A stretch of DNA of 64,000 nt from positions 1-64,000 of the forward strand of contig JAYKYS010000086.1 of NCBI GenBank assembly GCA_036924285.1, in the 5' to 3' direction. Of this stretch, positions 1 to 12,500 are shown piece by piece; position 1 is the first letter of the stretch; each line of letters begins with the position of its first letter. Below the pieces are notes generated by a model. That model searched no databases and was not told the DNA's origin. It saw only the letters and a program-made list of their open reading frames with translations. The DNA comes from Asterella californica. Its lineage: Eukaryota; Streptophyta; Marchantiopsida; Marchantiales; Aytoniaceae. Made by a program: the position numbers and the translations under genes.

Positions 1-3000
1 TTGCAAGTGCATTGTCACTTGCTCGCTATGGTCTGTTTGCAGTTTGATATGGTATTGACCTGACATTGATGACCACAGATGCGTGTGGCTTCAGGCTGCA
101 CAAAGCATGAAAGACCTCTGCTTCCATTGTGTCAACACTGGCATGACTCGTTGTGTCACATTTGTCTTGCCTGATCATTGCGACACAGTTAGGCTGATTT
201 GATGCTGTTGACACCACCTGCCACATGACATAGCAACAACAGGCGTGCCAGCTTCATCACATCTTGCAGATGATTACAATCACACACGGCTATGATTGCT
301 CACACAACACTCAATGTCAATGGGGAGGACCCATAGGTAATTGTTAATGCCGGCAACTGCTTAAGGGTGCTGCTGGCAGAGCACATGCAGCCAAGGAGAT
401 TAACCTGCATGGGCCTGGCAGTGAAGGAGAAGCGTCCCAGAGCTGACAGCACAGGGCCCAGGTACTGCATGCCTGCCCCATTCTGCCTCCAATATTCCAG
501 GTAGTCTGGCATGGGATGAGGAAGGCTGTCTTGCATCTCATACAAGCTATAGTTTGTCAACTTGTACAGGTCATCAGGCTCACAGTCTAGCCAGCTGTAC
601 ACGGATAAGTCCTGCAGCATGATAGTAGTCTGCAATGGTGTCCGACATGCAGCACGGCACTCATCTTGCAAGCCAATCCCCATCTCTGGCACTGACTCAT
701 TGTCAGGCTTGCAGTTACAATTCCAGGAGGTTTGAAACAGATGCAGTGTGTTGAGATCCTGCTAGCAACCGGTGATTTAGCGTATTAGGTGTAGGGTCCA
801 GGTGAGAGGTCAGAGAGCTGCCACGCCAAGGGGCTGAGACTGCTACAACTCTGCGTGCAGGAGTGGTGGTGAACATGGCACAAATGAGTTATACATTCCT
901 GCTAGTGGCACAGAGCTACACAGCCCTGTACCTCTAGAGCTCTCTATCCTGGTTGATAACTGGCAAAAATGCAGGAAAGCCAACATGAGCCTGTACCAGT
1001 AACAGTAGCAGCATGCAGCATTCTGCATCTCAGCACTCAAAAGTACTCTCAGAGAAGACCTTGCAGTTTATTGCACAAAACGTATTGCCAAAGCATAGTC
1101 TAGCCGACATAACCACTCAAGTATATGGCCTTGAGTGGTGAGGGGCCGGGGCTGTACCGTGCGGGGGCAGGTCATCCACTTGAATCTGGACAGGAAGCCA
1201 GCCAGGTACCAGGAGGCAACCACAGTGGTGAGGCAGCCCCCAATGAACCCCTCCCAGGTCTTCTTGGGGGACAACTGGATTAGCTTGCGGTGCCCAAAGC
1301 ACATTCCTGCGCAATCAGGAATGCCTCACTTGCTGTTGAGCCATTTACAAGCAGTGCTTCATTGCACAATGCTGACTGCGTGTCTGCCTGTGCAATCCAG
1401 AACCAGCGTGCATACCAATCAATGGGATGCAGTCAGTGCCTCAGTGATGTCTTGTCTGCCCCACGACAAGGCAAAGCGCAAGTGAAGAAGAGGGTGTGTT
1501 TGACAGACAAGCTGCTGCCAACGACACTGTTAGGGTTCTGCTTTTGTGCTCGGCCTTGTCACAAGGTAGGCTTGCTGCAATGAATGTGCAAACCGCAACG
1601 AGAGAGCTGTACATTTGGTCATCGTTCACAAATTGATTGCTAGCAGCTCATGGTAGAGGCAGGCTCTGCTGCACCTCACAGACAGCCTAGAGACATTCAG
1701 CAACAAATTTTGCAGCACTGCACAGGCACAGGGCACGGCAGACGCACAGAGAGAAGGCATGCTCCAATTTCAGCTACTGTGGCTGCATGAGCAACAGCAT
1801 CAGGACAGGCAATGACAGCGTTGGCTGCATTGAACGGTGCAGCAGGTGCATACCAAAGAGGTAGGCTCCAATGTCATTGATGATGACCAGGGAGCAGGGC
1901 AGCAGGAACCACATGAGACCGTCAAAGATGTTGCTCACAAAGAAGCTGGAAGGGATGAAGACCACCAACAGAATCATGTGGGTCCAGGCATACTGCGCAA
2001 ACTGGTAGGTGTACATGCGCTTCTGCAGCCTCAGCACAAAAGTGACAAAGCCTGCAGGGCAGCAGAGGAGTGTGCATGCTTGGCTCAACCTTCAGAGGCA
2101 AGGCTGCCTAGAAGCGCAGAGCGTGACCAGAATCCATTCATGAACCAGAGACAACCCCAGCCGGAGCTGAGATTGGCAAACCTGCTTTGTAAAAAGCCTG
2201 GCCGGTCAGTATATTGTCAGGTTCCCTATTTTCTAATGTGACCGAGCTTCTGCATGAAGCACTGTGGAGAAAAGATACTGTTACACACAAGGGCAACTGG
2301 TCAGGTTGATGACCACCTTTGCTCATACCCTGGTCAAAGTGCTGATTGCAGGGGCGCTCACCCTAAAGTCGGGCGTAAGGAGTCTTTGCATATTGTTTCA
2401 CATACCGGCAAGTCGTTGAGTGATTTCTCAGACTATTGTTACCTGCTGTGTATAGAGAGTAGGCAATCAGAGAGTGCCGTCGCATAATCCAGCCGAACAG
2501 GTGCGCCAGCTTTGCACTGGACGTGATCTCAACGACTAGCTGGTTCTTCACAAACCTGTGCAGGCACTATGTCATCAGGTCAACGAAGAAAGCTGTTCAG
2601 TAGCAAAAGCAATAAGGAAGCACTACGAAGCACCAATCGCAATACATGGAGTCAACATGCAAAGCATGTGTTGCATTCGATGATGCTTGTTGTGTGTGTA
2701 AGCGTAGTCAGGGTGGCAGAATTTTGCAGCTCCATTCAAGATGCACAAGAGCAAGAGCTGTAGACAGGTTGTGCTGTGAATGCTGGGGTCACTACCTGAG
2801 ATACATCCAGAAGGTAGCAACTGCAAAAAAGTACCACTGCTGGGAGTACCCAAGCTTGGCTTTTCGGAGACCCCTGCGCCCATGCCTTTGTTCAGCTATT
2901 ATGGCATACTCTTGCTGTGCCTTCTGAGCTAAGCGGAACAACTCGCGCACCATTGCAAACTGCATGGCACAGGGTGTAAGACGTTTGGGAAAACCTCACC

Positions 3001-3429
3001 TTTTCAACAGTACTGCTGGCAGCAAAGACGCTGCATACCTGTATACAAAATATCATGAACATCAGCGGCACATGTCCGCTCCATATAAATCCAAGAAAGC
3101 TGCCTATCAACACAACTGTGGAGACTGTCCTGATCCTGAAGGACCGAATTTTGTTGATCTGCAGCACATGCAGCAGTTTGAGAAGCAAAACACCATTCTA
3201 CTACTGCTTCGTTCTGAGTGACGTGGAAATGTTTGTACTGGGCATATGTCCTTCTTGGTATGCACAAGTTGGCTTTGAGCTGACCGCAGTAAAGTTGCAG
3301 ACAACTGCTCACTCTCTGTTGCTCCTTGCTGGCAGGAGGTTCCTGGTGTTCCTGTTCGTCATCAGTCCGCCCCTCCATGTTGGCGTCGGAATCGTATGCA
3401 TGATTGGCCTGTGATGCTTGCTGTGACAT
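1..3429 (-). CDS. Phosphatidate cytidylyltransferase (CDP-diacylglycerol synthase), C-terminus outside window
   Basis: Makes CDP-diacylglycerol from phosphatidate and CTP, the branch point to phosphatidylinositol and phosphatidylglycerol; eukaryotic members are multipass membrane proteins of the ER. I read seven exons on the minus strand. Exon 1 is 3313-3429 (start MSQQASQ at 3429, acidic cytosolic N-terminus). Exon 2 is 3039-3158 and holds the first membrane segment ([20 protein letters not shown]). Exon 3 spans about 2803-2980 ([12 protein letters not shown], then [12 protein letters not shown]). Later exons lie at about 2363-2560, 1840-2065 ([21 protein letters not shown]), 1100-1310 ([16 protein letters not shown], the most conserved visible block) and 405-620. 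The last visible donor is GTTAAT at 404; I found no following exon in bases 1-403. The family signature near the C-terminus (GDSIPGHGG-like) must therefore lie beyond base 1. Frames and splice phases agree, with no breaks. Start codons are 372 bp from the divergent methyltransferase gene. Confidence 0.88.
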
Positions 3430-3801
3430 ATTTCCGCAGGTTGAGGCCTCCAAAGGTAGGTCAGTGGCTAAGCTGTCAGACCTGATCAGGACGTGACGGT
3501 CCTGTGCATCGTCTTCACGCACACATTCTGCTGCAGCAATCAGGAGTGTACCCCAGCGTCCATGGGAGATGCGCTGAAATTTCGTTCCGGAAAGCTTTGA
3601 TTGTGAAAATGCCGACACAAAAGTTTTGACTGCATGACAGCGGTCAACGATCAACTTACCTCAAAAGCAATTGCTGCAAACGCGCACCTGCAGACTCAAA
3701 GCAACAACTGTATTGATGATTGTCTGCCTCTGCCGCTTTATGGACTGACCCTCAGGGGTGAATAGTGCAGCACCAAAGATCGTTGCAGCCACAGGACAAG
3801 C

Positions 3802-5221
3802 ATGCCGGCTGCAAGCGACACAGAGGACCTATTCGAATCTTCACTGTTTGACAACGAGAAGTGAGCTTGTCACTGTGTGCGTACCATACGCTATCTTCAG
3901 CAACCACCACTGCTTTCTGCTGTGTATACCTGCCTCTCAGCAGTACTTGCTATTGCAGTTATGAGCTCAAGCCTATGTCTTTTGGAGCTCACACTGTGCA
4001 CTTGCTCTGCTCTGAAAGCTCGACTAGTGAGTTCACAAATGCTGTCTTGCCTCCCTGCCTGTATACTCCAATACAGCTTTGTTGGCAGGGGTGTTCAGAC
4101 AACACCCCGTTTGTATCTGCATGCAGCCGACCATGATCTCACAGGCCAGATTCTGTGGCCGGCAGCCACTTTGCTTGCAAACTATATTGCTGCGCACCCT
4201 AGCATCTTGAAGGCCTGCAGTTGTGCTGTTGAGCTAGGCGCAGGGCTTGGCCTTGTGGGCTTGCTGGCTGCCCAAAGCTGTCCTGTAGTGCTCACAGACC
4301 ACAACGACGTGGTCTTGAGAGTGCTTCAAAGGAATGCAGATCTCAATCAGGCTCAGCATAACATCAGGTCATTAGCATACACATTGCATACAGCCATGTA
4401 TGCAGTCATGTATGCAGACATGCTGACATGCTGGCACAGCCACTGCATGCATACGACTGCCTCCCAAGTCATTGCCATCTGAGCCTTTGAGCTGTGCTTC
4501 TGTTATGTGCATGTGTTGTCAAATCTGTCACACAACTGCAGGTGTCTAAAGCTGGAGTGGAAGTCCCAGTCTGATGTTACTACTGTCCTAGATGCATCCC
4601 CAGATCAGCAGGTGTGCTGTTGCACCATCCCATGCATGCTCTCTCTCCACTCCTTTGAACTCCTCCTGCTCTTTCAAAGGCTGCCATGTAAGCACAAGTC
4701 GCCCTTGCTGACCATCTTCTCCACATTAGCTTGCAGGGATTTGACGTGATACTGGGTGCCGACGTCTGTTACAGTCTCAATGCACTGCTAGCGTTGTTTG
4801 GGGTCGCAGCAAGGCTCCTCAGCTGCAGGCCTGGTTCTAGATTCCTCCTTGGATATGTCTCCAGGTATTGTTTTCATGTTGCTTAGCTGCCTTCCTGTAA
4901 CAGTGTCACTTTTCCAAACATCAGTAATATTTGGTGGACTTGGCAAAAGTCCACTATGCGTCCCTGGGCTGCTAAACTCAGAGCATGCTGGGTGATGATG
5001 GTAAATGCTGCAGGGCATATTTGATAGACAGGCAGCTGATCATTGAGGCCAAAGCAGCCGGCTTTGCCGTTGAAGAGGAGATGGGCACCAGGCGGCAAGT
5101 AGAAGGCAGCCTTGAGGGGGTTGTGTACAGCTTGACAAAAGCCAAGGCCCACGTACACAGACAGAAACGAAGTCCATGTCAATTGGAATCATTGCCTGTC
5201 CTTGGGCCACCAATCTTCTAG
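3802..5221 (+). CDS. Class I SAM-dependent methyltransferase (METTL21/METTL23-like, Methyltransf_16 family)
   Basis: Likely a protein-lysine methyltransferase; the family methylates chaperones, translation factors and similar targets, but the substrate cannot be read from sequence. Six exons are consistent in phase: 3802-3860 (MPAASDTEDLFESS), 3961-4026, 4089-4367, then exons beginning near 4542, 4738 and 5012, ending at TAG 5219-5221. Motif I is VELGAGLGLVGLLAA, followed by the acidic ribose-binding segment VVLTDHNDVVLRVLQRN. The post-I/motif II region is GFDVILGADVCYS, which carries the DxxY-type signature of this family. GQILWPAATLLANYI before motif I matches the conserved Trp/Pro block of the METTL21 group. 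Length is about 240 residues, normal for a minimal methyltransferase. It is transcribed divergently from the CDP-DAG synthase gene, and I see no functional link between them. METTL23 and METTL21 types cannot be told apart here. Confidence 0.75.
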
Positions 5222-7943
5222 CTCTGTAGGTCACGTAGCCAGCAGCGGCTATGCTGAGCTCTGTCGAAGGAAGCTCAACACACCCATGCCTGAGCAAGGC
5301 CTAGGGTGCTTTTGCTGCCAGGTTGGTCATGACAGGTACGGTATTAAAGTGTGTAACGCTTCCATCTGCATGTTTGTCACTAAGGATCACAGACTGTTAG
5401 CATGTGAATTGAGCTCTAGTTTCATGAGTATGTGGGTTCAGCTGCTACAAAATCTAGGATTCTTATACTGATTACATCAAAGCAGCAACGTGTGTACGAT
5501 ATGTTTTGAGAAGATGTGGCAGAAGAGGTGGGACCTTTTGTTGGTTGTTGGCAGCTCAGTGTTCAGGACGCAATGAATCAAGTGTGGTATTGTAAGCTGT
5601 TTCAAAACCGCCTTAGGTCCTCCTGGCGTCATAGCTGCATATACGCTGGCCCAATGATTGATATGCTTTGTCAACAGCTACTGTTAGTGTCAGACGGAGT
5701 TGGCATCAGATAAGGACACTGGGCCAGAAGTGATGTCAAAAATTGGCAGCAAGCAAAGTGAGAATAAGCCCTTTCAGTTGCATAATTATAAGCTGTTTCC
5801 GGTGACACTCAGATGCGGGGGAAACTTTTGACAACACCACTTGAAGTGTTGCGCTGTTGAGGGGGAGAGGGAGCACTGGAAAGGCAGCGGCATAATTGAA
5901 GAGGGGGAGTATCAGTTCGCGAATAGGGAGACGAGCAATGGGACCAGAAAAGAGGGCCTAGACCTTTTTAGTTTTGGGATGCAGCACCTGAGTAGCATAC
6001 CCTGATGCCGCGGCCCGCCACTGTGAGTCTATGCTGTAAGCCTTGTTCCTGTTGAAATGCAGACACTCATTAACACCAGGACCGCTATTCCATCCCTATT
6101 TTTCACACCATTCTTGAAGACTGCGCCCAAGGCTAGGCGTCTGAAAGACTACAAAAAGAAGGCAAAAGACTCTAGCCTGGTTGATGTCTGGCAGGTTCAC
6201 AGTCTTACCTTAGTCTTAGATTGGCAGCCTAGTGGCATGTCTTACAGACTCCTTAACTAGTACTAGTCTGTTGACACACTGTCTTTGGCATAGTCTCGCA
6301 GGCTCCGTGACTACCACTAGTCTTGCAGACACAGTGTCCGCAGTGCTGTCTTAAGACATTTGACTTGCCAGAGTCTGAGTTTGGTTTTGTATATCAGGTG
6401 TAAAGCAGCATCTCACCATACACACCTAGCAGATTACTCAGTCTGCATGCATACACTGCAGCCATTGATGGTCTACCATGTTGCACTTATCTGAAGCACT
6501 GCAACAGCCTGTGTATATGTACACAGTCAGCAGAATTGGCATTTTAACATTGATTTCCGTCGCCTGCTTGCATGCGGTTGCCTCAAGTTCCAGGGGTCAC
6601 AGGTTCAATTCACGGTTTAAGCAGGGGTGGGGATGTTGGCTAAGTTCGAGGTCAAAGCAGGGCGTGGGATGTGAGTCGTTTCTGTGCTGCAGAATTCGGT
6701 TGAGGATCCAGGATTCAGATGGGAATCCCTAACCTTTAAGCTGCAAGACTGCCAGTCTTAAAGGCTGGCAAAAGGTTGTGTGTCTTACAGACTGGTGTTA
6801 CAGCGACTTTGGGCTGTCTTCCAGACTGGCAGTCTGCAAGACACGCAGCGACGTGTCTTAGCGACGTCTGAAAAAGTAGTCTTGGCGGAGTCAAAGACTC
6901 CCTAGTCTAGCAAGCAGTCTTTTTACTGCCAAAGACTCCCCCCTGAAATTAAGGAAGTCATGGCCATTTTCTTTCCAGGACCCTTTGCTAGCTAGTCTAT
7001 AGACAGTCCTAAAGTTGAATCGGTGTAGTTGCAATTCACACTGTGTGTGCCAAATGCAGCCTCACAACTGTGCAAACAGACAACAAGCCAGCTTGAGATT
7101 GTCCACAGGCCAAACCTACTTCGAATAGACAACAAGCTTGCATGTATGGTTGCTTGCATGCATTTGAGCAATGACTCTTGAAGATAGTGCAACATGCCAG
7201 GGCTTTCCATTTTACGATTGAAAATCAGCTGGGAACAATACTCAGACTAATATATTGCCAGCAGTGTGTTTGGCAAGACTAAAAGTAAGTTTGAAAGTAA
7301 GTTTTGCCTGCGCACAGAATCTCAAGCTGGGTTGACTAGGTCCGTACACATATACTTACCAGTTGCCTGGACCATGGAGGACTGTACTGTAGAAAAACAA
7401 GTGGAGTGGTCATCGCACAGGTCTGTCAAGCTATAATGCAGTGCCATGCACAGCACCAGAAAAGAATCAATTTACAATGAGCTTGCTATCAGCTGACATG
7501 CAAAAGCTGTCACAGCGGTGGGGACTGTCTGCTTGAAAATCGCTGCCAGCCACAACACTGAGCACAAAGTAGCTATTTCAGTGCAGGAGACACGACAATA
7601 GCTACACTTGCATCAACAAGACCAGTGATGTGCTGCGCGCTAGCAGAGAACCACAATTATCAATGTGAGTCTGCTGGCGGCTCAAAAGGCAAGATCGTTG
7701 CATACAGCACCAATGCATCTGACAAGCTCAGCTTTGCTCTACTCAGCTGCCGCTTTTGACTCCCAAGAGCATCATGCGCGTTGGGCACACAGATGTCACC
7801 CTGAGCGAGAACAAGATACCACAAAAGTGACATCCATACCAAGTGCTGATTCCCGCACCTTTGCGGGATAGCAGCAATGCAGCTTGCGCTCAGGCAAATG
7901 TGCCAAGACCACTGAGCAGCTATATCATAAATGTGATGGAGCC
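5222..7943. other. Gene-poor stretch
   Basis: No supported coding exon was found on either strand. The section 6130-6990 is unusually rich in AGTCT/AGACT hexamers (listed separately). A GGTTCAATTC string near 6600 resembles a tRNA B box but lacks a cloverleaf. The remainder is ordinary-looking intergenic sequence. Confidence 0.5.
6130..6990. repeat. AGTCT/AGACT-rich low-complexity patch
   Basis: Short words such as AGTCTT, AAGACT, CAGACT and AGTCTG recur many times on both strands, often as close inverted pairs (for example the GACTGCCAGTC palindrome near 6748 and CAGACTGGCAGTCTG near 6822). Copies are irregularly spaced, so this is not a clean tandem array. It could be the core of a decayed foldback element or a clustered binding-site region; the sequence alone does not decide. 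Confidence 0.45.
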
Positions 7944-8965
7944 TCAAGAACAGAAGATGGGCCTGCCAGGATAAACATCTGCCGGGCAAGGTGCTGAGTT
8001 GTATGTGGTGACACAATCAATTCCTGTACTACAACACTTGTCAGCTTGACAGCAAGAATGCACCTTAGATGACCCTTTCACTACATTGGATTGTGAATGT
8101 TGTGATGTTCATTAAAACTTATGCCAAACATGACTGGATGCATCCTTCTACAGGAGCGACATGTACAGCATGCTTTTCAGCTGCCTCCAAAAATGGAAGG
8201 CAGGCAATGCTTACCTCCTTCCTTGCATTGCCAGATGCACAGCAGAAGGTGTCAAAGTTGCCCTGCATGGCAAACATTGTATACTCAGCAGCCATGCACA
8301 TGAGGTTCAAGAGCAACAGGAAGCTCAGTCTGGCGTTTCAGCACTGTTGTTGACGAGGCTATATAGTCGTACAACACATCTGCTCACCGTTGATCCAACT
8401 GGTTCATTGGCTGCCAAACACCCTGCCCCTGGCACATTCATCTCATCACAGCAGAATGGCATCAATGTAGGGAAAGTGTTCAGGTCATAATTGTAAGACC
8501 CAGCTTTCAGGTCGCTGCAAGCTGGCGAGGCGCCAGAACCATTGCCAATTGAAGCTGTAAAAGCATTTTGGCAATTTGAGGAGTTGCGGGTGGCATCGCA
8601 ACACAAACCAACTTGGGAACCCTTGCATTGCCCGCCTGGAGCATCAGTAGCTTGAGCACAATTTTTACCAGTGCCTACATCCCTGTAGCACACAAAGCTA
8701 GGTGGGCCTACTTCTGGTGTGACCTATGTCTTGAAAGCTGGATCATCAGCACAGCAGGTTGTTTCATGATGACTTGGGTATGACAACATGCGAGTAAGGC
8801 AGTGGATCAGCGAACACTTCAGAAAAGACTGCGTGCATGACGCGATTGCTTGAAGTCAGCTATACATTGCTAGCTGCAGGGAAAGTGCTAGTGGACTTAC
8901 TGAGGCAGGGCCAGGACGCTGGTCAGACATAGAAGCAGGCAGATTGACAGTCGCAGCGCATTCAT
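7944..8965 (-). CDS. Secreted cysteine-rich protein, unknown family
   Basis: I do not recognise the family. Exon 1 (8901-8965) encodes a clean signal peptide, MNALRLSICLLLCLTSVLA, and ends at a GTAAGT donor. Exon 2 (about 8388-8788), exon 3 (8215-8262) and exon 4 (7944-8063, stop TGA) encode a Cys-dense mature protein of roughly 190 residues. It has repeated Cys-Cys pairs (TTCC, GLCC, PFCC, TFCC, SCCQADKCC) and single Cys between them. This spacing recalls disulfide-rich extracellular proteins, loosely hydrophobin- or knottin-like, but no named family fits. Exon 2 contains one in-frame TAG (8724-8726) between ADDPAFKT and VTPEVGPP while the Cys pattern continues in the same frame on both sides. 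This may be a sequence error, a hidden small intron or a broken allele. The gene lies head-to-head with the proline-rich membrane protein at 9562. Confidence 0.6.
8388..8788 (-). other. Long exon of the Cys-rich gene carrying an in-frame TAG
   Basis: Exon 2 of the secreted Cys-rich gene. The proposed acceptor before 8788 is weak (CCCAAG). The donor GTGAGC at 8382-8387 joins in phase to the exon at 8215-8262. The single in-frame TAG lies at 8724-8726. Confidence 0.45.
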
Positions 8966-9561
8966 ATCGCCGTTGTAATTCTGGCCGGTTATGTCCCTCG
9001 CTCTGCTGCTGGCTTGTTGCGTTAGTGTCGCAGAAACTGGTCGGAAAAAGCATGACAGAAAGTCTTACACAAGCTGCGGAACTCCTCCGGCTGCTGCTGC
9101 CAGGAAGCGGCATGCAGTTGGTTGCCAGCGAACACCAGGCTCATCCAAGAAAAACACAAGATGAGACAACTCACTTTGCATTGACGACAATTGCAATGCT
9201 CTTCTTTTTTCCTTAGTTTCAAAAGGTATTTGCCATCTTTGCCATGCAGCCCATGTTTGGCCGCGTGTCAAGGAGCAAGTTGCGTGGCAGTCTTGATGCA
9301 AATATGCGTCGACCCTACTTAATTTTCTATCGTGAAAGCCTGTCTATGACAAGATGCTCCAAACACAGTTGTGAGTACCCAGCGAGGAGCTTGAATAGTG
9401 TCCGGTCAAAGCTGGCAGGTCCTATCGCTACACACATCAGTAGCACTTGAAAATCAGAGTCGATATGGTACGAGGTTTCACCGCTTATGGCTGGCTTTCA
9501 ATGGAGTGATCTCTGATCACAGCCTTGCCCCCTGGCTCACAAGGGCTGTACTTGTCTGCAG

Positions 9562-12500
9562 CACTGCTCAGCATCAGACACGCTTCTCGGGAAGGCCCCG
9601 GTCTGGGTGTCATGCATCATTTTGATGATTATTGGGGGTATTGTGGGGGCTGTTTGTGGGGCGGTCGGCATGCTATTCAGGATGCGCAAACTTCAGAGGG
9701 CAAAGTATAGAGCAGACGATATGCCATATCCTACAGCTTATCAACCAGCAGCTGTCATGCAGGTATGCACATGCTGCAACATGTGTTACTGCTAGCAACT
9801 TGCTATCTGATCACAGGATGTAACAAGCTTCGAAGTTCATCGCACGCCATGACAAAATCCATTACTATGCAGGCACAGGACAGTGCCTACCAAAGCACAT
9901 GGCGTGTTGCTCCTTCTAGTACTCAATCAGGCCATGGCACACCGACTCTGTCAAGCAAAGTCACTTCATTGATCGAGGACCAGAAAGTGGACAAGGGCCC
10001 AGTGGATCAGCAACTCCTGCAGGAGGATGCGATCAGACGGTCTGGCGTTTCAGGACCATTGGGCATGGGTGTTGTCATGCAGAGTGAGTGCCACACACTG
10101 AAGTTGCCTAAAGCTGGCAGGATCACGTCTGACAACCTTGGACTTCGCTTTTGTAGTGAAGATATGCTGAACCAGCCTATTGATGGGATTCACGGGTTGC
10201 AATCAATGCTTCTGCTACAGAATGTCCCACAGACAGTGAACATCAAGCCTGTACATGCCTGAGTTTGGCCAAAGACCATGTGACTATCGATCATATATGC
10301 GTGTGTCTATTTAGGCATGTCTAAGGAGGCTGGCCAGCTCTACCCTGGAGCCTCACCTCCGCCCCCGAGTGCCAGTGCTGGCTACAGCAGAGCTGCACCA
10401 ACAAGTCATACTGCCACTGAAACACAGATGGCTGCTCAGGGCATAGAGCACAGGGCACCGGGTGATGGCTCACAGATTGCAGCCTGGCATGGGCAATTGG
10501 ACGCCAAGGAAAACATTGCTTCTGCCTTGAACCCTGCTTACAGCCATGACAAGGTATGCTCTGTAGCAGCAGTGTTGTTGCTTTGCTGTTCAAAGGTGCT
10601 GCTGCTCTTTTCAAGACCTGACAAATGGCTCCTTCTCTGTTACACTGTAGTCATTAGTTGCCATGTGAACAATGCTGAGTCCATGTCAAACAAAGTTGCT
10701 TTCATTCATATTTTGCCAGCACCTTCAACTCTGAAGGTGAGGCAGTTATGTCTGACATCTCGCCAGCAAACCAAGCTGACAAGCCAACAGACTGCACATA
10801 CACACATCTGTAAAGCGCAATGTATGATATCTAGTTCCCTGCTGTCCTGCCTATTGTAAACTATAGAGATCTGCTGCAGATTGCGGCAAAGCAGAGCCCA
10901 GCTAGAGGCCCTGCTGACCGATCATACGCTCTGCAGGCCATCCAGAACAGCAACAATGCAGGTCAGACTTCATGTGCATTATCTACCCTGACTGTGTCTG
11001 TCTCTTCAAGAACTGCCAGGTTAGTGACTTTGTAAGCATAGTGGTCTGCTCTCACCTGTCAAAGCTTTGGGGTGCTTCCTTACACGTGTCTTCGCGACAG
11101 TCTGCTGTAATGCTGCATGTCTAGACAGGTCGAACTCTATGCAAAGGTGAGCGAACGCTGCAGCTGGAACTGGTGTCACAGGTGCCGCAATGCGAGGCCA
11201 CTCAGTAGCTGCATCCCGGGGCCCTGCCATGCTCAATGATGAGATGAGATATGCTGAGTTCAGCAGCACACCACCACTGGCTGCAGCAGACTCGCCCGTT
11301 GCTCCGCCCAGGTCTTTACCAGGCGCCTCCTCAGTCCCTGCAGGTATGCTTTGCGTTTGACAGACTTGCCAAGCTGCTTCGCCATCAGCAGTGAAGAGAC
11401 TGCACCTCTGAGCATCAGTAGCCAGACGCGGCGTGCATATGCATCGCTAGTGATTACAAACACAGCCGGGGCAGGCCCTCAGCGCTCAAGCTGTGCTTTA
11501 ATAGCAGGCCTGTCTTACAGGCAGCATAGCGAAGTTCTCTTGCAGCATCATGCACCAGCATCACCCATTGCATGACACAAAGCTTGCAATATCAGGAGGG
11601 TTTCAGCTAGTCTGCTGGTCCTGAACAAAGCCCTGTTCAGAGGTGTTGGGATTGGGGCTGCCCAGCTGTGTGGCAGGAAGATTACATAGCTACTGTCTTT
11701 GCAAATATCACAATATACAGTACAAGTTCTTGGCTGTCCCATTTTTGACGCTGTATGCTACATTGTGTAGCCATAAGTCCACAAACGATCCTTGCAAAAC
11801 TCTGGCTGTTGCAGGAGGGCAATATACGGCACCACCTGCTACGATGAGACCAGCTCAGCCCCCTGCTGGTAGGACCAACCCCCCCATGGCGCCACCGCCA
11901 CCAAGGCAGAGTATTGTAGGGGGCCCACAGCCGCCGCCGCCACCTCCTCCACCGCCAGCCCAGCTGGGGCCGGCAGTCAAGAAACCTGGCCCGTATCTGC
12001 CGCCATCACAAGGCCAGAGCGCAAGCAGCCCTGCCCCCCCTCCTCCACCGCCCCCTCCACCTCAGCGGGGCTTTGGGAGCATGCGGGGAACCCCACCCCC
12101 TCCGCCTCCACCCCCACCCCCTAGGGGACCAGCAGGGCAGCCAACCAGGGCTCCTCCGCCACCTAGCAGACCTGCACGGCTGAGTGCTGGTCACCAGCAG
12201 GTAAGCTGCTTTGCGTGTTTTGAGCTGAAGCCCTTCTTTCAGTGCCGCATGGGCCTGCACCAGAGAAGCAATTGCATCTCCCTGCTTGCAACCTGCCAAT
12301 GCCATGTGTTATTGCAATCACAACTAGAGCGGCGTACAGCATTGAGTGATATGCAACATGGTGAATGCAAAACCACTTGCTAACACAGACTCATGAACCG
12401 CTGGCTTGATATCAGCTGTCCAAGTCAGCAAATAAGAGTTTGATACATCATTTTTCAGAATACTGATGCATCTGCTCATGGCAGCATGCGTCATATGGCC

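Noticed and set aside
1837..2241. 134-residue plus-strand open frame
   Set aside because: Antisense to a well-supported exon of CDP-DAG synthase; composition is that of a shadow frame.
6585..6625. tRNA-like B box (GGTTCAATTC)
   Set aside because: No acceptor stem, anticodon arm or A box at the right distance.
8724..8726. Non-standard genetic code with TAG as sense codon (as in some ulvophytes)
   Set aside because: Only one in-frame TAG was seen in an otherwise convincing exon, and conserved genes here use CAG/CAA for glutamine. One case is not enough.
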